DNA of 64,000 nucleotides, from the NCBI RefSeq assembly GCF_900107035.1, contig NZ_FNOJ01000006.1, positions 1 through 64,000 of the forward strand. Reading direction: 5' to 3'. The stretch's first letter is position 1; every line of letters starts with the position of its first letter. The notes beneath the pieces were generated by a model. The model was not told the DNA's origin. It was given only the letters and a program-made list of their open reading frames with translations, and did not search any database. Below, piece by piece: positions 28,330 through 36,790 of this stretch. Source of the DNA: Alicyclobacillus hesperidum (GTDB taxonomy: Bacteria; Bacillota; Bacilli; Alicyclobacillales; Alicyclobacillaceae). The translations under genes were made by a program, and so were the position numbers.

Positions 28330-29133
28330 TCATTGTGTTAAGGGAAACGGGCGAACTTCAATACCAGCCTCACTGACTTCGTTCACTTGTAACAGAGCCA
28401 CGTATGAATCGACCATCTTGGCCACCGGCATCGCAGTCGCCATAAAGACGGCTGTGCCAACCACTTCGGCATCGAACTCGGCCAACAATTGCGCCACTGC
28501 CCTCGCGGTCGCACCCGCCCGCATGAAGTCGTCGACGATAAGGGCCCGCGCGTCGTTTGGCACCAGCCTCTTACTGAGCGACATCGTCTGAATGCGCTTC
28601 GCCGATCCAGATACGTAATGCGTGGTCACGGACGCCCCTTCGGTAACGCGTTGGTCGCGCCGTACAATCGCGATGGGAACGTGGAGGTAGCGAGCCACCG
28701 ATGCCGCGAGCGTAATGCCCTTGGTCTCTACCGTCACGACGACGTTGACGCCCGCGTGTTGAAAATGCGCACTCACTAACCGCCCAACAAAATCGAGAAC
28801 ATCCGGATCCCCCAGAACGTCCGACAGGTAGACAAACTGCCCCGCTAACACCCTGTCCGGATCGGAGAGTCGCGCCGCAAGTTCACCCAGAAATGCAGCT
28901 CTGTCGTCATGGGCGACAACGGGCCGATAGCGCACGCCGCCCTGGACGCCTACCATCGTCTCGACGTTCCCCGTTCCTGCGCCCGCAAACGTCTCCCGAA
29001 TGAGCGCAATATCTTCACTTAGCGTCGATTTTGCGACTCCCCATCGATCTGCGAGCTGTGTCACATGAAGCGGCGCCGCAGGTTGTTCGACAAGTCGCTG
29101 GGTCAGGCGAATCAGTCGTTCCTGTCGCTGCAT
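28330..29133 (-). CDS. purR: Purine operon repressor PurR
   Basis: Bacillus-type PurR represses purine genes and responds to PRPP. The 267-residue protein has an N-terminal winged-helix domain (1-72, LADRWGVAKSTLSEDI) and a PRTase-like effector domain with the PRPP loop ALIVDDFMRAGATARA near residue 200. GGGAAAGGAGCG precedes the ATG. It lies 39 nt downstream of ispE. No PurBox was identified in the window. Confidence 0.96.
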   Translation of the reverse strand: MQRQERLIRLTQRLVEQPAAPLHVTQLADRWGVAKSTLSEDIALIRETFAGAGTGNVETMVGVQGGVRYRPVVAHDDRAAFLGELAARLSDPDRVLAGQFVYLSDVLGDPDVLDFVGRLVSAHFQHAGVNVVVTVETKGITLAASVARYLHVPIAIVRRDQRVTEGASVTTHYVSGSAKRIQTMSLSKRLVPNDARALIVDDFMRAGATARAVAQLLAEFDAEVVGTAVFMATAMPVAKMVDSYVALLQVNEVSEAGIEVRPFPLTQ

Positions 29134-29172
29134 GGCGACGCTCCTTTCCCGCGAACTGGGCGTTTCCTACTC

Positions 29173-30054
29173 TTACTCAGCGGCAGTTTGCCCCACCACT
29201 TCTTCAGCGCCGACAAAGCGGCATATGTACACGTCTTTCATAATCCCGCGCAAGGCGTTGTACATCCGCTGCGCCTGTCCCGACGTCACAGCAAGGCAAA
29301 ACAACGTCGGACCGCTGCCCGACATGTGCACAGGATGGTGCGTCACTGCTTCAACCTTTTCGGCCAGGGCCCGCAATTCCGGATACATGTCAAACGTGAC
29401 GCGCTGCAATGCGTTACGCACCAAGGGAGCGATCCCCTGTCCGTTTGCTTCCGCCAGACAACTCACCATCGCTGCACTTGCCGGGCTGTCCGTAAAGTCA
29501 TCCGGTCGTAACCCCTGATAGACCTCCGCCGTCGACACAAACAGACGTGGATGGACGAGCACCGCAAACATCGGAAGCACATAAGGAATGCGTGTCAATT
29601 TCTCGCCACGACCGCGCGCAATTGCCGTACCGCCATACATGCAAAACGGCACATCCGAACCAATGCGAGCCCCCACTTGTGACAGTTCCTCGAGCGACAT
29701 ACCGGTTCCGAACAACTCGTTCAACCCGCGTAGAACCGCAGCCGCATCGCTCGATCCGCCTGCCAAGCCGGCCGCAATCGGAATGTGCTTCTCAAGCTGG
29801 ATGTGCACGCCTGCAGCTATGCCCGTGTGCTCAAAAAAACAGCGCGCCGCCTGCACCGCGAGGTTGCGCTCATCAACAGGAATGGCAGCCGATGTGCTTT
29901 CGATGGTCACCTCTCCCGCCGGGCGCTTATCGAGCCACACCAAGTCGGATAAGTCAATACTTTGCATGACCATGTCGACTTCGTGGTACCCGTCGTCGCG
30001 GCGACCCAATACGTCCAACGTCAAGTTGATTTTCGCGTACGCCCGCTTAAACAA
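29173..30054 (-). CDS. ispE: 4-diphosphocytidyl-2-C-methyl-D-erythritol kinase
   Basis: Fourth step of the MEP isoprenoid pathway: phosphorylates CDP-methylerythritol. The 293-residue GHMP kinase has RAYAKINLTLDVLGRRDDGYHE at the start, and the ATP loop IPIAAGLAGGSSDAAAV near residue 95. The start is one of two adjacent TTG codons; I take 30054, 8 nt after GAGGTGG. Upstream residues in the same frame are not IspE-like. The ribosome binding site lies in a hairpin (30063-30094), so its translation may depend on cphA translation upstream. Confidence 0.93.
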   Translation of the reverse strand: MFKRAYAKINLTLDVLGRRDDGYHEVDMVMQSIDLSDLVWLDKRPAGEVTIESTSAAIPVDERNLAVQAARCFFEHTGIAAGVHIQLEKHIPIAAGLAGGSSDAAAVLRGLNELFGTGMSLEELSQVGARIGSDVPFCMYGGTAIARGRGEKLTRIPYVLPMFAVLVHPRLFVSTAEVYQGLRPDDFTDSPASAAMVSCLAEANGQGIAPLVRNALQRVTFDMYPELRALAEKVEAVTHHPVHMSGSGPTLFCLAVTSGQAQRMYNALRGIMKDVYICRFVGAEEVVGQTAAE

Positions 30055-30062
30055 CAAATGCC

Positions 30063-30094
30063 CCACCTCGACTAGGACTAGCATGCCGAGGTGG
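30063..30094 (-). promoter_or_regulatory. Hairpin covering the ispE ribosome binding site
   Basis: On the minus strand CCACCTCG (30094-30087) pairs perfectly with CGAGGTGG (30070-30063), and the 3' arm contains the ispE Shine-Dalgarno GAGGTGG. It lies between the cphA stop and ispE start, and no T-run follows. Confidence 0.55.
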
Positions 30095-30115
30095 AGCGGC
30101 AAAGTCAAGCTCCGG

Positions 30116-32761
30116 TTACAGCATCGCGTAACTAGGACCATCCGACTGCACCGGAAGCCCGTGGACGCGCACTGCACCCAACTGCGTCAGTCGTTGCTCA
30201 AGCGGCGCCAACTTTTCGTAGAAGACGCACAACACATCCCCGGCTTGCATGTCGCATAGCGCCGCCTCCATCGCCTGCACCTCCGACAAGACCACCTTCA
30301 CCGGCTTGTGAGGCACCGCCTGCGCAATGGCTGTCTGCAAAATGCGGGCGATCTCGCCCGGTTTGCGTCCCCGTAAATCCTGATCCTCCTTGACGATAAA
30401 CTGATCGAACCATGGCGCCAACGCTTGTGCTGCCTGCTCGACGACGTGATCGGCCCGGTCTCCCGGAACGCCAACAACACCCAGCAGCCGTTTGTGCGGC
30501 ACCCGCTCCAGCCACTCGCCGACGCGTTGAAAGCCCGCTGGATTGTGAGCATAGTCAAGGATGACATGAGCGCCATTCTGCAACTGAAACATCGCACAAC
30601 GCCCTTGATTGCGATCCGGTTCAAACGTCCGCAAGGCCTTTGCGACCAAACGCCGAGGAAGGCCTGCCGCACGCATTGCCGCGGTCGCAAGCAAGGCATT
30701 TTCCACATGAAAACCGACTGTGCCGCCTAACGTAATGGGAATCTCGGCAACGGGAACAACCGTCCGCCGCACGCGCCCATTCGCCTCGACAATCTGTCCG
30801 TCTTCCACGTAAAATGCAGTGCCGCCGGCTGCGATATGGCGGGCGATCCGCTCGTTCCGCTGCGACAAAGAGGTCAAAAATGCCTCAGCCTGAAAGCGGG
30901 AACGCATCGCCATGACGCGATCGTCGTCGGCGTTGAGCACAACGATTCCACCCGGGCGTACACGCTCGCCTACCAATGCTTTGACATGCGCGATGTCATC
31001 GATGGAATCGAGGCAATCTTGACCGACGTGATCGAGCGAGATGTTTGTGATGACTCCGACATCCGCGTAGTCGTATGCAAGACCGCCACGGATGATGCCG
31101 CCTCGCGCGGTCTCGAGCACAGCGACCTCTACTTCTGGATGAGAGAGCACCAAGCGAGCACTGCGCGGTCCTGTCGTATCACCTGGTTGTACCAACGTGC
31201 CACCAATATAGACGCCGCCTGTCGACGTGTGACCCACCGTTTTGCCAGCCGTAGCAAAGCCGTGCGCAACTAGGCGCGAGGTCGTCGTCTTGCCGTTGGT
31301 GCCCGTGATGGAGATGATGGGAATACGCCCGTTCTGGCCATTTGGGAACAACGACTCCACAATCGCCTCCGCCACCCGCCGCGGCTCGCCTTGGGAAGGA
31401 TGTTCGTGCATGCGGATGCCTGGCGCCGCGTTGACTTCGATCACCGCGCAATTGCCACGTGCTGCAGGTTCATGTAGCGAGCGGATCACCATATCGACAC
31501 CACACACGTCGAGCCCAATGTGCATCGCACTCTGTTCCGCAATTCGCCGATACGTCGGGTGGATCACATCCGTGACGTCACAAGCTTCGCCACCCGTTGA
31601 TAGATTGGCACTGTCGCGCACCGTGACACGTTCTCCCTGTGCCGGGACGCTTTCAAGTGTGTAGCCAGCCTTTGCTAAAACCCGTTCGACAACCGCGTCG
31701 ATCGCGATGCGTGTGAGCGGCTTTTCGTGCCCGACGCCCCGCCTCGGATCCTGATTCACCCGCTCAATTAACTCGCGAATCGTCGCCTTACCGTCGCCCT
31801 CCACCATCGCAGGTTGGCGCAACGATGCAGCCACACAGCGCCCGGCGACGACAAGCAAACGGACGTTGGACCCAGGGATGTACTCTTCGACGACGGCGCT
31901 TCGCGAAAATTCCGACGCAACAGCAAACGCCTTGCGCACCTCGTCTTCTGTCGTTAAATTCAATGAGACACCTTGGCCCTGGCGGCCATCCAGCGGCTTT
32001 ACAACGACCGGCGCCCCCACGTCGCACAACCAATCGATGGCCTCCTCGGGCGATGTGGCAACCCCGCCATAAGGCACAGGAATCCCGACGTCTTCCAGCA
32101 AACGTTTGGTAAACGCCTTGTCGCTCGCAATGTCAACACCGACGCATGACGTCTTTTGCGTGATCGTCGCTTCAACCCGCTTGCGATGAACGCCGTACCC
32201 CAGTTCCAAAAAACTGCCTTGCAGGCGGCGAACCGGAATGCCTCGTCGCTTACAGGCGTCAACGATGGCCTGTGTACTGGGGCCAAGCTGGTATTGCGCG
32301 TGGATGTCGCGCGCCTCCGTGATAATCTGCGCAACATCTGGCGCGCGTTCGTCGCGACTGAGTGCGCGGACAAGTTCTACTGCTTGCAAGAGTAACCAGC
32401 GCTGCGTCTCAAAGCATGCACATTCCAAGACAATGTCATAGATACCTGGCCCATCGGCATACACCGTCTTGCCATAGTTGACGCCGAGCCCAGCCAAGTT
32501 TGCCAGCTCAATGGCGACATGTTCACAGATGTGCCCGAAGTATGTTCCGCCCTGAAGGCGCCCCACAAAGCCCCCTGGCGCACCTTTGGCACAGTGATGC
32601 TCGGCAAGTCCCGGCAAAAGTGCGAGCAGGCGCTCCGTGAAGCCAGGGTAATCCACGCTCTCTTTTTCCGTCCATTCACCCAAGTGAATGCGCGCAACAA
32701 GGATGGGTTTATACAGATAGACGTTCGGGCCTTCGATATGCCGAACTGATTGAATGTTCAT
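30116..32761 (-). CDS. cphA: Cyanophycin synthetase
   Basis: ATP-dependent polymerase that makes multi-L-arginyl-poly-L-aspartate. The 881-residue protein has the full CphA1 layout: an N-terminal domain (1-160), an ATP-grasp domain (about 190-470, VVKPLDGRQGQGVSL) and a Mur-ligase-like domain whose P-loop ITGTNGKTTT lies near residue 485, with DYAHNPAGF further on. The start ATG 32761 has GGAG 8 nt upstream and overlaps the cphB stop as ATGA. The pair sits between sspF and ispE, where B. subtilis has no such genes; nitrogen storage in spores is an inference. Confidence 0.94.
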   Translation of the reverse strand: MNIQSVRHIEGPNVYLYKPILVARIHLGEWTEKESVDYPGFTERLLALLPGLAEHHCAKGAPGGFVGRLQGGTYFGHICEHVAIELANLAGLGVNYGKTVYADGPGIYDIVLECACFETQRWLLLQAVELVRALSRDERAPDVAQIITEARDIHAQYQLGPSTQAIVDACKRRGIPVRRLQGSFLELGYGVHRKRVEATITQKTSCVGVDIASDKAFTKRLLEDVGIPVPYGGVATSPEEAIDWLCDVGAPVVVKPLDGRQGQGVSLNLTTEDEVRKAFAVASEFSRSAVVEEYIPGSNVRLLVVAGRCVAASLRQPAMVEGDGKATIRELIERVNQDPRRGVGHEKPLTRIAIDAVVERVLAKAGYTLESVPAQGERVTVRDSANLSTGGEACDVTDVIHPTYRRIAEQSAMHIGLDVCGVDMVIRSLHEPAARGNCAVIEVNAAPGIRMHEHPSQGEPRRVAEAIVESLFPNGQNGRIPIISITGTNGKTTTSRLVAHGFATAGKTVGHTSTGGVYIGGTLVQPGDTTGPRSARLVLSHPEVEVAVLETARGGIIRGGLAYDYADVGVITNISLDHVGQDCLDSIDDIAHVKALVGERVRPGGIVVLNADDDRVMAMRSRFQAEAFLTSLSQRNERIARHIAAGGTAFYVEDGQIVEANGRVRRTVVPVAEIPITLGGTVGFHVENALLATAAMRAAGLPRRLVAKALRTFEPDRNQGRCAMFQLQNGAHVILDYAHNPAGFQRVGEWLERVPHKRLLGVVGVPGDRADHVVEQAAQALAPWFDQFIVKEDQDLRGRKPGEIARILQTAIAQAVPHKPVKVVLSEVQAMEAALCDMQAGDVLCVFYEKLAPLEQRLTQLGAVRVHGLPVQSDGPSYAML

Positions 32762-33594
32762 GAGGAAAGCTCCTTGCGGTGAAGCCATTGTTCAAAATCG
32801 GGAATTGGTTTTCGATCGCGCAGTAAGAACCCGCACCCCTCGGGCAACATGTGCAACTGGACCCCACATAAGGCCAAGGACTCGTCCCGCCGCACGCGAT
32901 CCAGATTCGAATATGACACTTTTCCTGCATCCACAATGCTAACGGCCCCCCGGCCAATCACTTGCAAGACGTGATCGCGCACAATGACGGCCGTATCTTC
33001 GTCGATCCCAAGGCCGAGATGATGCGGATACTGGGCGACTGCCGACAACAATCTACCAAGCCTACCTCGTTGTGCAAAATGTTGATCGATCACGCAGCCG
33101 TCAAGAAACTCCATGCCCGGTGCCATGTCGACGATCGAGGGTCGCGGATTGGTTTCCGCCTGGCCATCGACAATCATCGTACTTGACATCATCGAGGCAC
33201 CAGCGCTGGTCCCACCGAGCACAACGCCACGATGATGCGCCTCGTGTAGCGCTGCATCCACGCGCGTGCCGCCGAGCAGCTTCGTAATCCGGAGCTGATC
33301 CCCTCCAGTGAAGTAAATACAGGTCGCCTGCTCGATCATTTGAATCGCGCTCGCAGCATTAGCGGCATCTCGATGCGACACGTCAAACGTCCGCACGTCT
33401 TCCACGCCGATGCGCTGAAACACGTCGATGTACTCCGCCCCGACTTCCACTGGAAGTTTCGTTGCGACCGTAATCACGAGCACGCGCGCGTGCTTCCCGC
33501 CCCCGAGTTCGACGAACCTTCGAAGAATGCGGCACTCGCCCGTTTTATCTTCGGCGCCGCCGACAATAACCAATGGCCCCGACTGACTTGCCAA
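32758..33594 (-). CDS. cphB: Cyanophycinase
   Basis: Serine peptidase of family S51 that cuts cyanophycin into beta-Asp-Arg dipeptides. The 278-residue protein has the nucleophile elbow GGTSAGASMMS (about residue 127), YFTGGDQ and the C-terminal-half DQHFAQRGRLGRLL typical of the family. No signal peptide is seen, so it acts in the cytoplasm. The start is TTG 33594 with GAGGAGGAG upstream. It is translationally coupled to cphA, so synthesis and breakdown enzymes are made together. Confidence 0.94.
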   Translation of the reverse strand: MASQSGPLVIVGGAEDKTGECRILRRFVELGGGKHARVLVITVATKLPVEVGAEYIDVFQRIGVEDVRTFDVSHRDAANAASAIQMIEQATCIYFTGGDQLRITKLLGGTRVDAALHEAHHRGVVLGGTSAGASMMSSTMIVDGQAETNPRPSIVDMAPGMEFLDGCVIDQHFAQRGRLGRLLSAVAQYPHHLGLGIDEDTAVIVRDHVLQVIGRGAVSIVDAGKVSYSNLDRVRRDESLALCGVQLHMLPEGCGFLLRDRKPIPDFEQWLHRKELSS

Positions 33595-33682
33595 ACGGTT
33601 CTCCTCCTCGCGTACCTATGAGCGCCGCCTGCGGATAGGCGATGCTAGTACTTTTTCCACGCAGGTTGGAGTATATTCCAAC

Positions 33683-33710
33683 AAAAATGGCCGGGAACGC
33701 GCCCGGCCAT
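33683..33710 (-). terminator. Terminator after sspF
   Basis: A perfect 9-bp stem (ATGGCCGGG 33687-33695 with CCCGGCCAT 33702-33710) followed by TTTTGTT on the minus strand. It isolates sspF from cphB. Confidence 0.88.
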
Positions 33711-33715
33711 CGTCG

Positions 33716-33901
33716 TCACCTCTGCCCGGTTTTGTCTGCCATAGCTTGCTCTGCGATCTCGATGGCGCGTTTGACCATGTTCCCTGCATCTCTCGCTCGA
33801 ATTCCGCCCCATCCTTCTTTCTGGACGGTGTCGTAAAACCCGAGTTCCTTCGCAAGTTCCACTTTCAACGCATCGGACATCGTTCCGCCATGCCTTGCCA
33901 T
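33716..33901 (-). CDS. sspF: Alpha/beta-type small acid-soluble spore protein SspF
   Basis: Binds and protects spore DNA. The 61-residue protein has the characteristic pattern [41 protein letters not shown], close to B. subtilis SspF and with the same length. GGGAGGGATTTGGC precedes the ATG. It lies between veg and the cphB-cphA pair, stands alone between two terminators, and has a sigma-G type promoter, as expected for a forespore SASP gene. Confidence 0.95.
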   Translation of the reverse strand: MARHGGTMSDALKVELAKELGFYDTVQKEGWGGIRARDAGNMVKRAIEIAEQAMADKTGQR

Positions 33902-33937
33902 GCCAAATCCCTCCCTGAGTCAGAGGACGACAATTCC

Positions 33938-33967
33938 TAATATGCCGCACTTGTGTCACCTTTATCC
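33938..33967 (-). promoter_or_regulatory. Sigma-G type promoter of sspF
   Basis: The minus strand has GGATA (33967-33963), an 18-nt spacer and CATATTA (33944-33938), matching GNATR-N18-CATNNTA. It sits 37 nt upstream of sspF. Confidence 0.7.
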
Positions 33968-34013
33968 CAATGCGCGATGGATATAAGCAGGCCTTTGGCA
34001 CGACAATTCTCGA

Positions 34014-34041
34014 CAAAACAAAAGCGAGGCTCGCGCCTCGC
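34014..34041 (-). terminator. Terminator after veg
   Basis: A perfect 7-bp stem (GCGAGGC 34024-34030 with GCCTCGC 34035-34041) followed by TTTTGTTTTG on the minus strand. Confidence 0.88.
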
Positions 34042-34067
34042 CTACAACGATGTAACATCGTAATATC

Positions 34068-34343
34068 TCATTGTTCAACAGCGAACTTCGCGGTGTTGCC
34101 GTCCTCTGTGCACAGCATGAGCTCAACAGTTTCAGTCAGCACGTCAGCGTAACTGTACGAAACGCGCTCAAACGATCCGTCAGGCGGGTCAAGCTTCACC
34201 ACAAAGACAGACGGATACGTTTCTTCCAAAACCCCGAAGCGCTCAACCGTCTTACGACGTCCTCCGTTTGCACGAAGGAGTACGCGTTCGCCGATGAGTC
34301 CATCCAGACTCTTTTTAATTTCGTGGAGCGCATTTTTGGCCAA
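34068..34343 (-). CDS. veg: Veg protein
   Basis: A small, abundant protein known in B. subtilis for its strong promoter and linked there to biofilm formation through SinR. The 91-residue sequence has the family core [27 protein letters not shown], followed by [12 protein letters not shown] and [19 protein letters not shown] take TTG 34343 as the start ([10 protein letters not shown]), 6 nt after AGGTGG; a GTG directly before it is possible. Two strong sigma-A promoters lie upstream, and a terminator follows, so it is a single-gene transcript. Confidence 0.95.
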   Translation of the reverse strand: MAKNALHEIKKSLDGLIGERVLLRANGGRRKTVERFGVLEETYPSVFVVKLDPPDGSFERVSYSYADVLTETVELMLCTEDGNTAKFAVEQ

Positions 34344-34368
34344 CACACACCACCTCTTTCCGCGCTTG

Positions 34369-34397
34369 ATTATAGCACGGCAAAGAGGCTATGTCAA
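34369..34397 (-). promoter_or_regulatory. veg promoter, proximal (perfect sigma-A consensus)
   Basis: The minus strand has TTGACA (34397-34392), 17 nt, TATAAT (34374-34369). All twelve hexamer bases match the consensus. Confidence 0.9.
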
Positions 34398-34409
34398 CAA
34401 AATTCAAAC

Positions 34410-34439
34410 ATTATATCAGCGTATGTTTTTCGTTGTCAA
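34410..34439 (-). promoter_or_regulatory. veg promoter, distal (sigma-A, 18-bp spacer)
   Basis: The minus strand has TTGACA (34439-34434), 18 nt, TATAAT (34415-34410). Its -10 lies 42 nt upstream of the proximal -10, in an AT-rich stretch. Confidence 0.8.
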
Positions 34440-34466
34440 TGGGTAATTTACGACGTTGACGGCCCG

Positions 34467-35327
34467 TCAGTACGCTGATCTAGGCAACCCCAGCCTGTAT
34501 TTCCCTCTTGATTCCAGCCCTCCGATACCGTCGGTTCCCGTATATGTCGATTTGACGACATCGTACAAATTGACCGTTTCATGAATCGGTGTAAAGGCAA
34601 TTTTCTCCGCAATGAACACTGGATCAAGCGCGTGGATCATAATGCGCTGCGGAGATGAGGCAAAGTTGGCCCCGGCATCAAGGATTCCCTCGAAGTGCGA
34701 CTGACAGGCACCCGCAATAATGACGAGATCGTCCATATTGCGCACATGTTTCCGTGCATTGGCGACCGTCCTGACAAAGTTTTGGGAGTTCCGGTAATTG
34801 CGTATATCCGACCAATCCTTGCCCTTTTTGATGACCCCGTCGTGACCGGTAATAATCAAGATATCCGGCTCATACTGTTCCAGCAAGCCGATAACTTTAT
34901 CAGGCATCTGCGATTCTGCCACGTGTTGGCCAACCGCCCGGATCCCGAGTTCCCGATACATGGCCATGCACTTTTGCAAATACGTTCCGTCGCCGTCCAA
35001 GTGCAGAACCCGGCCGGGCCGCTCAAAAAAATCCGGGTTGCTTTGGAAGCGGCTCTCACGCCGCAAAGCTCGCTTTTCATACTCGTGTGCGCGCCTTGAC
35101 TGAATCAGGCGTAAACACTCGCCCTCAACCTGATTCCGGGCCGCCTCAAATTGGCGAAGTTCATCTTCGCTCACGCGCTCCAAATCGTCAAAAGGCGCGT
35201 CTGCCATCAAGCGCACGTCGATCCCCTTCAGGATTGCCGTTTCCGTGGCGTTATCCACCTCCACGACGACGAAGCAGACGTCTTTGCCGTAGGACTTACG
35301 CGTGACCATTTCGCCCGCTTTCCACAT
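34467..35327 (-). CDS. yabG: Sporulation-specific protease YabG
   Basis: A coat-associated cysteine-type protease that processes spore coat proteins; sigma-K controlled in B. subtilis. The 286-residue protein starts MWKAGEMVTRKSYGKDV and has the conserved VLHLDGDGTYLQKCM, the H-containing IITGHDGVIKKG and IIAGACQSHFEG with the likely catalytic Cys. The upstream open frame is antisense to the next gene and is rejected: GAGGGGTGG lies directly before ATG 35327, and B. subtilis YabG has 290 residues. It lies upstream of veg and beside the accessory island. Confidence 0.95.
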   Translation of the reverse strand: MWKAGEMVTRKSYGKDVCFVVVEVDNATETAILKGIDVRLMADAPFDDLERVSEDELRQFEAARNQVEGECLRLIQSRRAHEYEKRALRRESRFQSNPDFFERPGRVLHLDGDGTYLQKCMAMYRELGIRAVGQHVAESQMPDKVIGLLEQYEPDILIITGHDGVIKKGKDWSDIRNYRNSQNFVRTVANARKHVRNMDDLVIIAGACQSHFEGILDAGANFASSPQRIMIHALDPVFIAEKIAFTPIHETVNLYDVVKSTYTGTDGIGGLESRGKYRLGLPRSAY

Positions 35328-35356
35328 GCAACCACCCCTCACGAACGACTCTGCCA

Positions 35357-35386
35357 TACGATATGCAAGGTCAGTTCGATATGACA
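35357..35386 (-). promoter_or_regulatory. Candidate mother-cell sigma promoter of yabG
   Basis: The minus strand has CATATCGTA (35365-35357), a match to the sigma-K -10 CATANNNTA, and TCATATC upstream, close to the sigma-E -35, at a 12-nt spacing. The -35 assignment is uncertain. Confidence 0.42.
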
Positions 35387-35402
35387 GACGCGGAGGCGGC
35401 TC

Positions 35403-36212
35403 ATGAGCAAAGATGGAAGGCAAACCACCGCAGCCATCATCGCGGCATGCAACGAAGCGCAAACCATTGGCAATGTGCTGCGCCAATTGCTGCGCGCAGG
35501 TGTCAAGAAAGTCGTGATCGTCGACAACGGAAGCGAGGACTCGACCAGTGAGAAAGCCTTGGCGTTGCATGGCATGGATGTGCGCATCATCAAGTTCCAC
35601 CGTGCGCTTGGGCACGACGTGCCACGCGCGATCGGCGCCATCGCTGCCTTGCGTGCATGGTCAAAGCAGGATCTGGCTGCGCTTTTATTCATTGACGGAG
35701 ACTGGGGCGGTTCATTTGGACCGATGTTGCAGGCATTTATCGACGAAGCCCAAGCGGTACCAGAAGCCATTGTGGGTATTGATGCGGGTAGCTTGCAACA
35801 CGGCCCCCTTGCCGAGGCCATTCGTTCCGCTTGGCTGCCGGTGTTAGACGTCGCTTCGACATGTGACAAGCCTATACCGTGCCTTCTGCCGCAATACGTG
35901 CCGCGGACGGTGTTCCAATCCGTGTCGCCTATTTGGCTAGGATCGCCCGGCGCCTGGTTTGCCGCGACGGTACAAGCCGGTTGGGTTTGGCGAGGATTTC
36001 GCGGTTGGAATATCGGCCTGGTCGGCAACCGCTCGCGCTCTGTATCCCATAATCGCCGACTTGCCGAACTGATTCGCCTGGACGCACGCATTGCAGCAAC
36101 GCACCTTGGACTTCAGGGCGACCGTATATCCGTTCTGTCGACCCTTCCCGGTCGGGAGTGGTCCGCTCTGATCGATTATGCAAGTTCGTTCTGCACAGGA
36201 CAAAAGCTATGA
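35403..36212 (+). CDS. GT-A family (family 2-like) glycosyltransferase
   Basis: The 269-residue protein has the N-terminal GT-A nucleotide-sugar fold: AAIIAACNEAQTIGNVL, VVIVDNGSEDST and a DGD metal-binding motif in FIDGDWGG (about residue 98). It has no membrane segment. The sugar and acceptor are not predictable. GGAGGCGGC precedes the ATG. It begins divergently beside yabG, its promoter region overlapping that of yabG, and its end overlaps the convergent ykuK-like gene by 6 nt. Location beside yabG suggests a possible spore-envelope role, but this is inference. Confidence 0.82.
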   Translation: MSKDGRQTTAAIIAACNEAQTIGNVLRQLLRAGVKKVVIVDNGSEDSTSEKALALHGMDVRIIKFHRALGHDVPRAIGAIAALRAWSKQDLAALLFIDGDWGGSFGPMLQAFIDEAQAVPEAIVGIDAGSLQHGPLAEAIRSAWLPVLDVASTCDKPIPCLLPQYVPRTVFQSVSPIWLGSPGAWFAATVQAGWVWRGFRGWNIGLVGNRSRSVSHNRRLAELIRLDARIAATHLGLQGDRISVLSTLPGREWSALIDYASSFCTGQKL

Positions 36213-36689
36213 TTTCGTGTAGCGATCCGCCACCTTGCTGGCGCCAAACGAATCGGGCTTGATGTGGGCTTCGTAGCCATTGGCCTCGATCCAGGCGACA
36301 ATTTCGCGAATCCACTGCTTGGTTTCGCCAGCCTCGCCGATGTCGAGATGAACTTCGATGTGCCACTTGTCCGCGTCCTGTTGAAGATATTCGCTAAGGA
36401 TGCCGCCTGTCTGAATGGAGAGGGATGCTTCGGTGAACATGCGCTGCCTGAGCGCACGCATGTTGGAGTGGTGTTCCTTGTGGATATAATATCGGGCGCC
36501 GTGTCCTACACGATGCAAGATCACCGCCGTAACAAACGTTGCTTCGTGTAGCCGCTCACGCGGCTGTGAATCGGTACCGATGATTAAACGATACCTATCG
36601 GCTTCATGTAATCGCCGTTCACGAATGATATCGTCGGCGACCTGCGCCAACGTCAGTGTGCCTAGCGTCGGACTTCGGAACATCATCAT
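36207..36689 (-). CDS. YkuK-family (DUF458) RNase H-like protein
   Basis: The 160-residue protein begins MMMFRSPTLGTLTLAQVADDI and has LIIGTDSQ (a putative RNase H-fold acidic position), FVTAVILHRVGHGARYY and HLDIGEAGETKQWIREIVAWIEANGY. The pattern fits the YkuK family of unknown function. I choose ATG 36689, 8 nt after GGGGGCG, over an earlier ATG. It is a single gene convergent with the glycosyltransferase and divergent from the kinase gene at 36876. Confidence 0.8.
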   Translation of the reverse strand: MMMFRSPTLGTLTLAQVADDIIRERRLHEADRYRLIIGTDSQPRERLHEATFVTAVILHRVGHGARYYIHKEHHSNMRALRQRMFTEASLSIQTGGILSEYLQQDADKWHIEVHLDIGEAGETKQWIREIVAWIEANGYEAHIKPDSFGASKVADRYTKS

Positions 36690-36790
36690 GCCCATCGCCC
36701 CCTATGCTATCACTAGTATATTCTTCCCAAAGGCGATGGTCACGTGTTCAAGCCGTTAGGCCACGTGGTGGGGCAGTGCGGACACAGCGC

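Noticed and set aside
30116-32761. CphA as a MurE- or MurC-type ligase
   Set aside because: The protein has an ATP-grasp domain before the Mur-type domain and lies next to cyanophycinase, which fits only cyanophycin synthetase.
35328-36091. Open frames on the minus strand upstream of yabG, including an extension of yabG to 35615
   Set aside because: They lie antisense to the glycosyltransferase. The yabG start at 35327 has a proper ribosome binding site and family length.
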